A DNA stretch of 64,000 nucleotides from Pyropia yezoensis (taxonomy: Eukaryota > Rhodophyta > Bangiophyceae > Bangiales > Bangiaceae). Under the pieces are notes generated by a model. That model searched no databases, was not told the origin of the DNA, and saw only the letters and a list, made by a program, of their open reading frames with translations. Position 1 is the stretch's first letter, and every line of letters starts with the position of its first letter. The translations under genes and the position numbers were made by a program. Where the stretch lies: positions 11,623,119 through 11,687,118 of the forward strand of contig CM020618.1 of the NCBI GenBank assembly GCA_009829735.1. Reading direction: 5' to 3'. Below, one piece after another: positions 24,190-33,497 of this stretch.

Positions 24190-25023
24190 ATGTCGGCTGA
24201 CCGCAACTACCAGCCGCGCAGCTCGGATGACGACACGGGGGAGCGGCACGGGCGCCGGCCCCCCCGGCGGTCCTCCCGGTTGGCCGAGCGGGCTCGGCGC
24301 TCATCGGAGAGAGCGGAGGCGGATATCACGCTCTTGACGGGTAGCGGAGCGGTCGGGTACTCGGTGGGGGTCCACGGGGGGGCTCCTGTCCCCCCGCCCA
24401 TCATCGATTTGACCGATGACACGGCCACAGATCCTGAAGATGCCTCTCAGGATGCAGCGGCCATCCCGGGGTCATCCACAGCCGCGACGGCGCCCGCCGG
24501 CACTCTAAGCGCCGCGCTCGACAAACTCAGCACGGCGGCGACGACGCCGCATGGCTCGCGTGGCCAGGTTGTCTTTGTGATGGGCCATGTACCACAGGCT
24601 GGCTCTATTCCACAGGGAGGGTCCGCGGCGGGGGTGGTGGCGGCTGCCTTGCCGTCTGGGCCGGTGGCCAACGCCCCTGTGGCGCACGGGCCGTGGCCGG
24701 CACTGCCAGCGGGTCTGCGCGTGCCCGTGGGGGGCGCTGGCGGCGGGGCCGGTGGCATGTTCCCAGTGCCCGCATGGGCTATGTCCATGCTCCCGTCGTT
24801 CACACTGCAGGCTGCGGACGCGGCTGGTGCTGAGGACCCGTGCAGGATCTGTTTGGAAGAGGCTCAGGCTGGGGACAAGGTGCGCCGCCTGCCGTGTATG
24901 TGCGTGTGTCACAGCGGCCAGATTGAAGAGTGGTTGTCACACAAGAAAAACTGCCCTGTGCATGTCATGAGGACCGTGGTTGAGTACTTCGGCTCCTCTG
25001 AGCGCTTCACAGGAAGAGAGTAA
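24190..25023 (+). CDS. RING-type E3 ligase-like protein with SUMO-interacting motif (STUbL-like)
   Basis: The ORF is intact and encodes 277 residues from ATG 24190 (MSADRNYQP) to TAA 25021-25023. A GTG-type extension to 24157 is possible but less likely. Residues about 15-40 are strongly basic (NLS-like). Residues 71-77 read IIDLTDD, a classical SUMO-interacting motif. A long Ala/Gly/Pro-rich linker follows. Residues 218-258 form a RING-like finger: CRIC, LPCMCVCH, IEEWL, then CPV. Against the RING-H2 pattern, the usual His after LPC is Cys, the ligand before I-x-x-W-L is Gln, and the last Cys after CP-V is His. Zinc binding may therefore be altered. SIM plus C-terminal RING is the layout of SUMO-targeted ubiquitin ligases such as RNF4, so a nuclear role acting on sumoylated proteins is the likely function. 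It is one of two clearly intact genes in the 24-61 kb cluster. Confidence 0.75.
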   Translation: MSADRNYQPRSSDDDTGERHGRRPPRRSSRLAERARRSSERAEADITLLTGSGAVGYSVGVHGGAPVPPPIIDLTDDTATDPEDASQDAAAIPGSSTAATAPAGTLSAALDKLSTAATTPHGSRGQVVFVMGHVPQAGSIPQGGSAAGVVAAALPSGPVANAPVAHGPWPALPAGLRVPVGGAGGGAGGMFPVPAWAMSMLPSFTLQAADAAGAEDPCRICLEEAQAGDKVRRLPCMCVCHSGQIEEWLSHKKNCPVHVMRTVVEYFGSSERFTGRE

Positions 25024-26530
25024 CCGGTTGCATGACCTTGTGTCGCGGTCACCGGACGAGTCGTGGAATGGGGCTGTGCAGGCGCAAGTACTTGGCCTGC
25101 CCCACCCAATCCATGGAGCATGTTGCATTGCACCGGCGGAGTGGACCGGGGGCGAAGGGTGGTCTGCTGGGGCGTGGGTGTCGGGCGGGCGTGCGAGGGG
25201 GGCGGCAGGTGTTGGGTCCCCAAGCGTAAATGTAGTGCGCGGGGGGCCCACACTTTACCCTTGAGTTGATTGGCGAGTGCAAGGCTGGCGAGGGCTATAA
25301 CCCTGTCAGGGTGTACGCCCTGCCCTCGTCACACTGGTGGTGACTGTCGGGCGCGAGAGGCCCGGTTTTTCACAGATGAACCACCGCAAAAAACGTGGCA
25401 CTTGTGCACGCGCGCACATGAAGCGTATCGCCGGGCAGTCTTGAACTCCTGCCCGGCCTGCGACCGCGCGCGTCGCCTCGCATTCCGCTCCCGCCAGACC
25501 GTCTGCGTGTGAACGCCCTTCTACTCTTTCATGTACTACACGCTTGCCCCGCTACGGACCCCGCCAGGCGGGGAAGCGCCGGCGAGACCCCATTTTTGTG
25601 ATGAGCCTGAGGACAACCTTGCCGAGGGGTATGCGCAGAGTTTTTTTTTTTTTTCGCCAGCACATCCTAGGTACAGGAAGACGCCCTAAGTCGGATTTGC
25701 GGGTTGCGGATACGATTGCGAAACCTCTCTCGCGGTACTATCCGCCCCAGCATTCTCTATTTTTTTGTGTAATTTCTGTTGACATTTCCTCGTCCGACGC
25801 ACGCGCTGCATATACAGATACGACCATCATGTGAGGCATCATGCGCTGTGCTATTTATTTACAAAAGCATATGACGCGGAGGGCGTACCTCTGTCTCCTG
25901 ACCGTCCCCTGCATGTGCGCCCCACAGCCGCTGTCAAAACGGACCCGCATTGTACTGTGGAAACGGGAAAGACCCGCTATGCAAGGGCTATGAACGCGCA
26001 TTTCTCAGATGGAGGAGCTGGAAGATAAAGAGTGCTGGCTGGCTGATCCTCACCCAGTCATCGAGACCAGACCGCGTGCTGAGTTTTTATCTGTTAATGC
26101 TCGCGAAGTCGTCACCCGAAGCCTTCCCGCCAATGTGTGCCCCGCAAATTTTCGCGTAGGTGGGGGGGGGGGGGGGAAGGTGGGGGGGGTGGGGGGGGGT
26201 TCGAATTGCGTTGGGCACATGCACACGCGCGTGCGGGTGTGAGCGCGCGCAGGGGGACAACGTGAAGAGGAGTCAAATCGGGGGGGTTGCCTATGGAGCG
26301 CAAAGGCTCGCTTGCATTTCTGCGTTCATGGTCCACAGAAATGCTGGATGCCAATAATTTCGCCAGGCAGTGCAAGGAGTGTAGACTGACCCACCACCTG
26401 GCTGGCACAGGCGAGCAGAGTGCAATTTATCGCGTGAAAAGGAAAACATGTCCTAAAACAACCTCTGTACGTACGGTCGTTATTCCTCGACCATCTATTG
26501 ATTTGTCGCTCTGATTTCGAAACGGGGTGC
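25024..26530. other. No recognisable gene
   Basis: Contains the 3' flank of the RING gene, a T-run (25640-25653), a G-run (26161-26175) and short ORFs only. Nothing supportable is seen. The repeat array starting at about 26531 marks the beginning of the next unit. Confidence 0.5.
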
Positions 26531-27630
26531 TGTGACGCGCACGCATTCGTGCACTCGCGCACGCGCGCATGCATGCGCGCGGAGCCCGATGAACGGGCAT
26601 GCACGCGCGCATGCGTGCACGCGCGGCCCCGTCTCCCCACCGCCCTCCCCGCCGCGCTCTGTGCGTCCCACCGCCCACCCTCCTTTTCCCGGCCGTGCCG
26701 CGCCCTCTCCTCCTCACCCTCTCCACGGTGTGCCGCGCCCCCTCGCTTTCCCCACCCTCCCTTTCCAGGTTGGTTCGCGCCCTCTCCCGCTCACCCTCTC
26801 CATGGTGTGCCGCGCCCCCTCCCTTCCCCAACCCTCCCTTTCCCGGTTGTACCGCGCCCTCTCACCCGTTCTCGACCACCCTCTCCACGGTGTGCCGCGC
26901 CCCCTCCCTTCCCCAACCCCTCCCCCCTCCCCCCCCGCTGCTGGTGGCGGCCAAAGCGGCGGGTTCTGTGGCCGTGGCGGCGGCCGGACCGGTGCGTATG
27001 TTGTGGGGGGGGCAGGAGGAAGGGGCGTGAGGAGGGGGGAGAGTGTGGGAGGGGCGGGATGGCGGATCGGCGGCCGGCCGGAGGGGAGCACGGGCGCGGC
27101 GGCTTTGTTTAGGGAGAGCAGCAGGTCGCGCTAGCACCGGCGGCGCGGTTGCCTTAAGCCGCGCCGCCGCCACTGCTGGCGTGCCGCCCCCGAGCCGCGC
27201 CCCCACCCCACGGCGGCTTATTATCTGCCGTGCCTTTTTCGCCACTTCCCCCCCACCCCCCTCCCCCACCCCCTTTCTTCGCAGGTGGCGGCAGCCAAGG
27301 CGGCGGGTTGTGTGGCAGATGCGGCGGCCGGACCGGTGCGTTTGTTGTCGGGGGGGGGGGGGGGCGAGAGGAGGGGGCGTGACGAGGGATGCTTCTCTGG
27401 GAGGGGCGGGGTGGAGGATCGGCGGCCGGCCGGGGAGGAGCACGAGCGCGGCGGCTCTGTTGGGGGAGGGGGGCAGGTCGCGCCAGCACCGGCGGCGCGG
27501 TTTTTTTAAACCGCGCCGCTGCTGCTGCTGGTGTGCAGCCCCCGAGCCGCGCCCCCGCTTCACGGCCGCTGATTCTCTGCCGTGCCCTTTTCCCCTTTCC
27601 GCCTCCACCCCTCCCGCCCCCCCCCCGCAG
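26531..27630. repeat. 5' tandem array (copy 1), ~345-bp units with GC-rich palindromes
   Basis: Starts with alternating purine-pyrimidine CG/CA sequence (about 26531-26630, GCATGCACGCGCGCATGCGTG-like), then C-rich sequence. Units start at the GTGGCGGC(A/G)GCCAAGGCGGCGG motif at 26944, 27285 and 27631, so the period is 341-346 bp. Each unit has a C-rich tract ending in CCGCAG or similar just before the next GTGGCGG, and a GC-rich palindrome with an AT core (for example GCGGCGCGG-TTTTTTTAAA-CCGCGCCGC near 27487-27518). The same architecture recurs at 45190-46521 before the helicase gene. It may be a promoter array, a set of repeated 3' splice sites, or a transposon end. Confidence 0.8.
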
Positions 27631-30600
27631 GTGGCGGCGGCCAAGGCGGCGGGTTGTGTGGTGTTGGCGGTCTATGTGGTGCTCGTGGTGGCGAGGCCGA
27701 CACCCCTTGGTGGCTCTCCAGGACCGACGGCACCGGGAAAGGCCGGTGGCGGTGCCCGTGGTGGTGGCCGTGGCGGTGGTGGCGGCGATGGTGGTGGCGG
27801 TGCCCGGCGTGGTGCCCGGGGCGGTGCCCGGGGCGGTCCCCGGGGTGGTCCCCGTGGTGGGAGTATTGGTGGCGGTAGCGATAATGGACGTCGCGGTGCC
27901 CGCGGTGGTGGTAGTGGTGGTGGGAGCGGTGGTGGACGCAGCGGTGTCTCTAGTGGTGGCAACATCGGTCACGGAGCCGATAATGGCGACAGAGGAGTCG
28001 CCCCGCGTAACGCTGATCGCGACGGACGTGGTGACGATGACGGCGGACGTCGGTATAGCGGCGGCACTGACCGACTTGGTCACGCTTTTAGCGACGCCGG
28101 CTGACCTCGCCAAACGCTTCGTGACGCTGCTGATCGTGGTCGCGATCACGCTCGAAGCACCGATCGCGGTGGACGTGGAGGCGATGACGGCGGTCGTCGA
28201 GCTGTTGGCGGCGGACGTCGAGCTGATGGCGGGGCTCACCGACCTCGCCCGACGTCCCGTGACGCTACTGATCGTGGTTGCAGTCGGGCTTGTAGCACCG
28301 ATCGGGGTGGACGCGGAGGCGATGATGGCGGACGTCGGGCCGATGGCGGGGCTGACCGACCTCGCACGACTTCCCGTGACACTACTGATCGTGGTCGCGG
28401 TGACGCTCGAAGCACCGATTGTAGTGGACGCGGAGGCGATGACGGCGGACGTCGGGCTGATGGCGGCGGACGTCGAGCCGATGGCGGGGCTGATCGACCT
28501 CGCCCGACTTCTTGCGACGCTGAGTGTAATCGCAGTCGTAGCGCCGAGCGTGACGGCCGGGGTGGCGGTCGGGGTGGCGGTGGTGGTGGCGGAGGTGGTG
28601 CATCAGCGGGTGCGGGAAGGGCGGGCCGACCAGGCGGTCGTTGAGACGGCGACGGTCGTGGCGTCGCTAGCGGCAGTTCTGGTCGTCGTACTGGCACCGG
28701 CGGAGCGAGTGCGTCCGGCCGACCGGGCAGTGGTGGAGACGGCGATGGCCGTGACGTCGCTGATGACAGTCATTCTGGAAGCAACTCTCGGGCCTTGTCT
28801 GACGAGGAGCAGCTGCCACCAGCACCAGGGGATGTTCCAGTACCGCATATGGACAGTGGCGTGGTGACGGCGTCGGCGCCTCCATGGGTCGGTCCTACCT
28901 GCGACTACGTTATCGCGTCGAAGCGGTATGCACCGATCGAGGCCATTCACATTGCCCCGCGGACGCTGCGTACCATCAACCGCGGCACTGTCGACGAACA
29001 GCTGCGGTCGTACCGCGACTTTGGTTATACGACCACGTACGGAATGATATCCGTATGCGCAGACCCAGAGTGTCCCGGGGCCGAGGATAGCTTATTACTC
29101 GTGGACTTCGCTCATCGACTGACGGCGCTGCGGGAGCTGCACAAGGAAGGGCACGCCAACGCTGTCGGTGAGGTGCAAGTGGCGGTCATCGCTCGGCGTG
29201 AAGGGCAACCCTTGGCGCACATGATGGCCCTCACGTAGGGTGTGCGCGCCAACCCGACGGCGGCCATGGCCAAGGAGATGAGCGACGTGGACAACATCCA
29301 CTTCATTACAAGCTGGCTACGAGAGTACAACGACGGCCAACCTTTGGGCAAGAAGCAGTCTCTGTACCAGCACAGTATGCCGGACCTCATTCGCATCTTC
29401 TACACCTACATGGACATCCGCAAGCAGAACCCCATGGACGTGGACCTTGCTCACCGTGAGTCCGATGAGGTGGACCGTGAACAAGAGGACCAAAACGACG
29501 CGACCGCCAGGGGCGGCCCGGAAACGTCCCGTATTTACAAGGCCGTCTTGCGACGCACGATAAAGATTGCGAAGATCTACATTGAGGACGAGCCGCCTGG
29601 CGAATACATTATCAAGCGCATCACCGACTCTGTGGGCTCACGGGGCGAGCACGCCTTGACTACAGAGTCGTGTGCGTCTCCGACACTATGCACTTTGTGG
29701 GGCGTACCGCTGCAGTACTGCAATGTGGTGCGCCTGTGACTGCTCCAGGTCGGTTGGGAGTGGACGGGTCGTCGCAACGCGGGCAACAATGCCATCCGGC
29801 GGCTGACACGGGGCACCGACTCTGCGTTCTTTGCTACTCTTGTCTATTTCGTGCGCTTCGCGATCAACGAAGCGAAGACGCGGCGCACCCTTCTTCGCCT
29901 CGCATCGGCCAAGGACCGTGCAATTGCAGAGGCGCTGGCGCTTACGGCTGGGTGTGCCGTTGTCACACACAGAGCGCCTCTGACATACGTATTGAAGCAG
30001 AGGCGTCGCCGACAGAACCTCTGGCTGCTGGACGAGCTCCAGGTGTTGTTTCTCACCAAGTACGACGCTCCACAGCCACCGGCCCGAGCCGTCTTGGCTG
30101 CGGGTGGCGGTGGCGGCGGCAAGGGCAAGGGCAAGGGTCGACCCGGAAGCAAGGGCACGGCGGCGTCGGGTGGTGCAGAAGACCCTTTCAGGTTTGTGGA
30201 AGACCTGTCGTTTCACGAGCTCTTCTTCCCCGAGTGGGCAGCCAAGATGCGGGCCTTCATCACCCCTCCCCCGGATGAGCAGGACCGCCCCCTTCCTACC
30301 GATTAAGCCACCGCGTCGGTTGCGGCGCCGGCGGCTACCAGGGCCGGTACACGTGAAGGGGGTGGCAATAGTGCCGTCGCGGGGACCAGTCCTGATGCCG
30401 ATGCCCGCATGGGTCGCCGTACCGGTGGCGATGGTGACGGGGACGGTGCTGGGGGTGGAGCTGGGAGCGGAGCTGGGAGCTGAGGTGGCGGAGGTGATGG
30501 TGGGGTCGGTGGCGGAATTGATGGCGAGGTTGGAGGCGACCACGTGACCGGCACCGACGGAACCGCTGGTGGTGACGGTGGCGACGGTGGCGACGGCGGC

Positions 30601-31678
30601 GACGGTGGTGATGGTAGCACCATCACCAAGAGGACGATTCTGATTCTAGTGACGGAGCGCCCGTGCCACCGCCGAAAAAGAAGCGTCGCCGGACGGCGCC
30701 GCGAAAGAAGGCGAAGAGTGGTGCTGGTGCTCCCGGTGGCCGCGGAAGCGCTGGCAGTGGAGGGGGTGGCCGTGGACAAGGTGGCGGTCATGGGGCGTTT
30801 GCACGCAATCGCACTGTCACACTAGGGCGTCCTAGCGTTTCAGGAGGCTCTCAGGAGGACGACGACCAGGTCTATGAGGATACCGTACCCGACATCCCGG
30901 ACAGTATAAAGGAGGCGGCCAAGGAGAATCGCCAAGCATTGGACCTTTCTTCCGGGCCTCGTGATACTGCTGTGCCGACGACGCTACCGCCTTTTGCTCT
31001 CCTGATACCCCTGGAGCACCAGAGCCGCGACTTTCTTCCGCGGTCCACGTGGGACGCAATGGGTCATGCGGCCGAGACGCTCATGCGTAACCATGGCTTG
31101 ACGCTCCTGGACTACACATACCTGGCCCTGGACCTGCCCACCGCCCCCCCCGCCGCGGTGGAGCGCGATCGACACAGCACCGTCCCCCGTTTGCTGCTGA
31201 CCAACCACGCGCGGATCCGGTACGGGACCGAGCTTGTCGAGCGAGGCTGGACGGTGGTCAAGCACGCAATGACCTGCATGACCCGTGTTGAGGGTGGTGG
31301 TGGCGCGGAAGTCGGCGTCGACGGCGCTGCCGTCTTGTCTGGATCATCCACACCCCCGACTAAGATGGACCCAGTCGGCGATTTGCTTCATTCTGTGATC
31401 AACAAGTTCCCGGGTGAAGCCCCGCTCAAGAACAATGACCCGATGTGGACGCCCATCCACAACATCGACCTTGGCAAGGTCGACGATACCCCAATGAAAC
31501 GTGTCCAGGGGCGCCTCACCGTGCGACAGTTGGCTCTGGCCGCCAATGGGGACGATAAGGTCGCGGACGACTTCTACAAGACCGAGCTGCACTGTGACGT
31601 GCTGATCGCTGCCATGGCTCACCAAGTGCTGGTCGGTGCACAGACGGCGCAGCAGCTTAATGAGCGCCCACTGGTGCT
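27631..31678 (+). pseudogene. RGG-rich, ParB-like fold protein; 5' part of gene split by LTR element
   Basis: One + frame stays open from the array to about 30.6 kb except for stops at 28102 (TGA), 28642 (TGA), 29236 (TAG), 29737 (TGA), 30304 (TAA) and 30481 (TGA). A frameshift near 30.6 kb then continues to 31678. In order: Gly/Arg/Asp-rich RGG region with 117-138-bp coding repeats (27.7-28.7 kb); acidic SDEEQLPPAP; a ParB/Srx-like domain at about 28.9-29.35 kb with LLLVDFAHRLTALRELH (29095-29145), a VQVAVIARREGQPL strand and a following N (29251); a helical domain; a second Gly/Asp-rich linker; a bipartite-type NLS PPPKKKRRRTAPRKK (about 30663-30710); and a 300-residue region of unknown fold. 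The reading frame runs straight into the LTR at 31679. Its tail resumes at 40316. The ParB assignment rests on pattern only. Confidence 0.6.
28105..28560 (+). repeat. Coding tandem repeat in the RGG-rich region
   Basis: Units beginning CGTGAC(G/A)CT(G/A)CTGATCGTGG start at 28123, 28258 and 28375, with a degenerate fourth at 28513 (periods 135, 117 and 138 bp). They encode repeats such as DRGGRGGDDGGRRADGG followed by ADRPRPTSRD. Length differences reflect an optional GGCGGCGGACGTCGAGCC-like insert. All stay in frame. Confidence 0.8.
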
Positions 31679-32147
31679 TGTGGCAGTATTGACCCCCAGG
31701 TAGGCGGGAAACACGTGCCATGCAAGGGGCGGTAGGCCACTAGCCTGATCCGTTCCTCCCCCTGCATTTGGGTCCATATTCCCTAAGTTTGGTATAGTTA
31801 GCTTAGTAGTAAATCCAACTTGGATTTGAGGGTTTGCTGCATTTATCGTCTTGAGTTTTCGTGTGGCCCGGTGGGCAGGTGCTGGGGTGGGAGATTCTGA
31901 GCGGCGAGATTCTGAGGGGACCCTGGGGGGACAAGGGGAGGGACAGCGGGGCTTGGCCTTGCTTCCCCGTCCCGACCAAGAAACTGTTGGACCACACACC
32001 ATCCTCTTGTTTGTCCGTGGGGGGTTTGCCCCACAACAGGGACAGAGTGTGTGCGACTTGCACTTCTTCCGGTTCCCCCGACACGGGAGGCAGCCCTTGT
32101 ACACCGCCCCAACTTGAGTGCCGTGTGTGCGAGAGGTATTTGCCACA
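31679..32147 (+). repeat. 5' LTR
   Basis: 469 bp with 7-base inverted termini TGTGGCA/TGCCACA. The same sequence occurs as the 3' LTR, as two solo LTRs (47168-47636 on +, 57559-58027 on -) and as fragments at 3131 and 61806. Confidence 0.97.
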
Positions 32148-32149
32148 TT

Positions 32150-32166
32150 TGGTGGAGCAGCAGGGG
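32150..32166 (+). other. Primer-binding site
   Basis: TGGTGGAGCAGCAGGGG begins two bases after the 5' LTR. A TGG start complementary to a tRNA 3' CCA end is the standard minus-strand primer site. I have not identified the tRNA. Confidence 0.75.
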
Positions 32167-32266
32167 ATAGGGGTAAACTTTACCTCCGGGTGCACCCGGG
32201 TGTAGGGGGCCCTCTGTCTCAGAGGAACGGTGGACGTGGACCGTGTCATACGGATCCTTAGCCAAC

Positions 32267-33497
32267 ATGGCTAGTTCGGACCCCCCGTCGTCTGGGGAGC
32301 ACACGGGTGACGCACGTACTTCAGTGCCTTCGAAGACCGGTGAGGCGCAGGTGGGCTTACTTGGGGTCGCAGAGGGACTAGAGGTCCCTCCAGCCAGCAG
32401 GACTGGAAGTGCGGGCGGGCAACAGGCCACCCCGACTCAGTCGGGAGCTCACTCGGGTGACACTTCTGATGTGGGTGAACCGAAGTCTGGCCACAGTGTG
32501 GTACACTCAACGGGAACGTCCCAAGGTAAGAGGACTGTCCCCGCGGGTTCCACTCCGGTTGGAACCAACTTTGGCACGGAGCCGTCGCCAACAACACGAC
32601 AATGCCATAAATGAGGGCATGGCTTTCTACATGCTGCAGGAGTTTACCAAGGGCGACCTCCGGACAGAACTTTTGTCCGTCATGCCCAGTTCCTCAAGTG
32701 GAGGCGCTGGTGAGGTGACGTTCTATTTGGAGCTCGTCAACTGGTTGTTGAGAGCCATGGTGGATGAAGCAGCGTGGGCTTCTCAAGTTGAGGAGTTTAC
32801 CCAAGCTCACCAGGAAGAGGCTGAGGACGAGTTGTCCTTTGCGGAGCGAGTTCGTAAGCTTAACAATCTTTGTGGGTTTCTTCATCCACAAGCTGTGGTG
32901 AAGAGTCGGTTTGTGGAGGGACTCCAGTGGTCAGTCCGCATGGAGACCCGGGAGCATAACACTACCCGGGCGACCCTGGCCGAGTTGGCTAGGTTTGCCT
33001 ACCGCAGAGGTGAGGCCTACCGCAAGTTGCGGGAGGAACAACGCCGGGAGCGTCAGGCCGAGTTGGCAAAGGAACGCGAGGAGGCGCGCCAGGCCAGAGA
33101 GCTAAGAGAGGCACGACGAATCCGCAAGGAAAGGGTGGTAGCTGCCGTGGGGACTTCCCAGGGTACCTCTTCGTCTTTCCCAGTCGGGAAGACCCCTCCG
33201 GGAACTGACAATCGGTGTTGAAACTGCAACTCCGATGGACACTGGGCATATGATTGCCCCAAGTTGAGTAAACGCATCCAACAACTTGTTAAGAATGCGA
33301 GTAAGAGGTCGGCTACGAACGAAGTACGTTCACGCCGCGAGGGTGAACCTCGACCAGTAGTGGCGGTCGCCACGCCCACGGCGGAGGGGGCGGACACGTC
33401 GTCCTCAGACTCGTCGTCTTCCCCTTCGCCCTCAGAGCCAGACGCCATGTCGGCGGGAAAAGAATGGCCGTTGGAGCTGGCCGTCCGAAGCTCATAA
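32267..33497 (+). pseudogene. gag: gag of the Ty3/gypsy element
   Basis: Starts at ATG 32267 (MASSDPPSS) in one frame, shifts frame at about 32570-32600 and continues through the capsid-like core (MLQEFTKGDLRTELL ... FAERVRKLNNLCGFLHPQAV). It then runs through a long charged coiled region rich in Arg/Glu to a CX2CX4HX4C zinc knuckle, NCNSDGHWAYDC. The residue after the first Cys of the knuckle is a TGA (33219-33221), one change from TGG (Trp). The frame ends with TAA at 33495-33497 and overlaps pol. Gag would package element RNA. The internal frameshift and the stop inactivate this copy. Confidence 0.9.
33455..33461 (+). promoter_or_regulatory. Probable -1 ribosomal frameshift slippery site between gag and pol
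   Basis: GGGAAAA lies in the zero gag frame as G GGA AAA (33455-33461), the X XXY YYZ pattern. A -1 slip moves reading into the pol frame, 34 bases before the gag stop at 33495. Pol is open from just after this site. Confidence 0.6.

Noticed and set aside
26160..26175. G-run as a quadruplex regulatory element
   Set aside because: Many homopolymer G/C runs occur in the window without consistent gene association on this strand. The base count may also be affected by sequencing error.
27154..28239. 361-codon Ser/Thr/Ala-rich minus-strand ORF
   Set aside because: Mirror image of the RGG-coding repeats and the tandem array. It has no independent domain.
27389..28867. 492-codon plus-strand ORF with Val/Ala/Asp repeats
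   Set aside because: Another frame of the RGG region. The frame that continues into the ParB-like domain is a different one, so this is a shadow.
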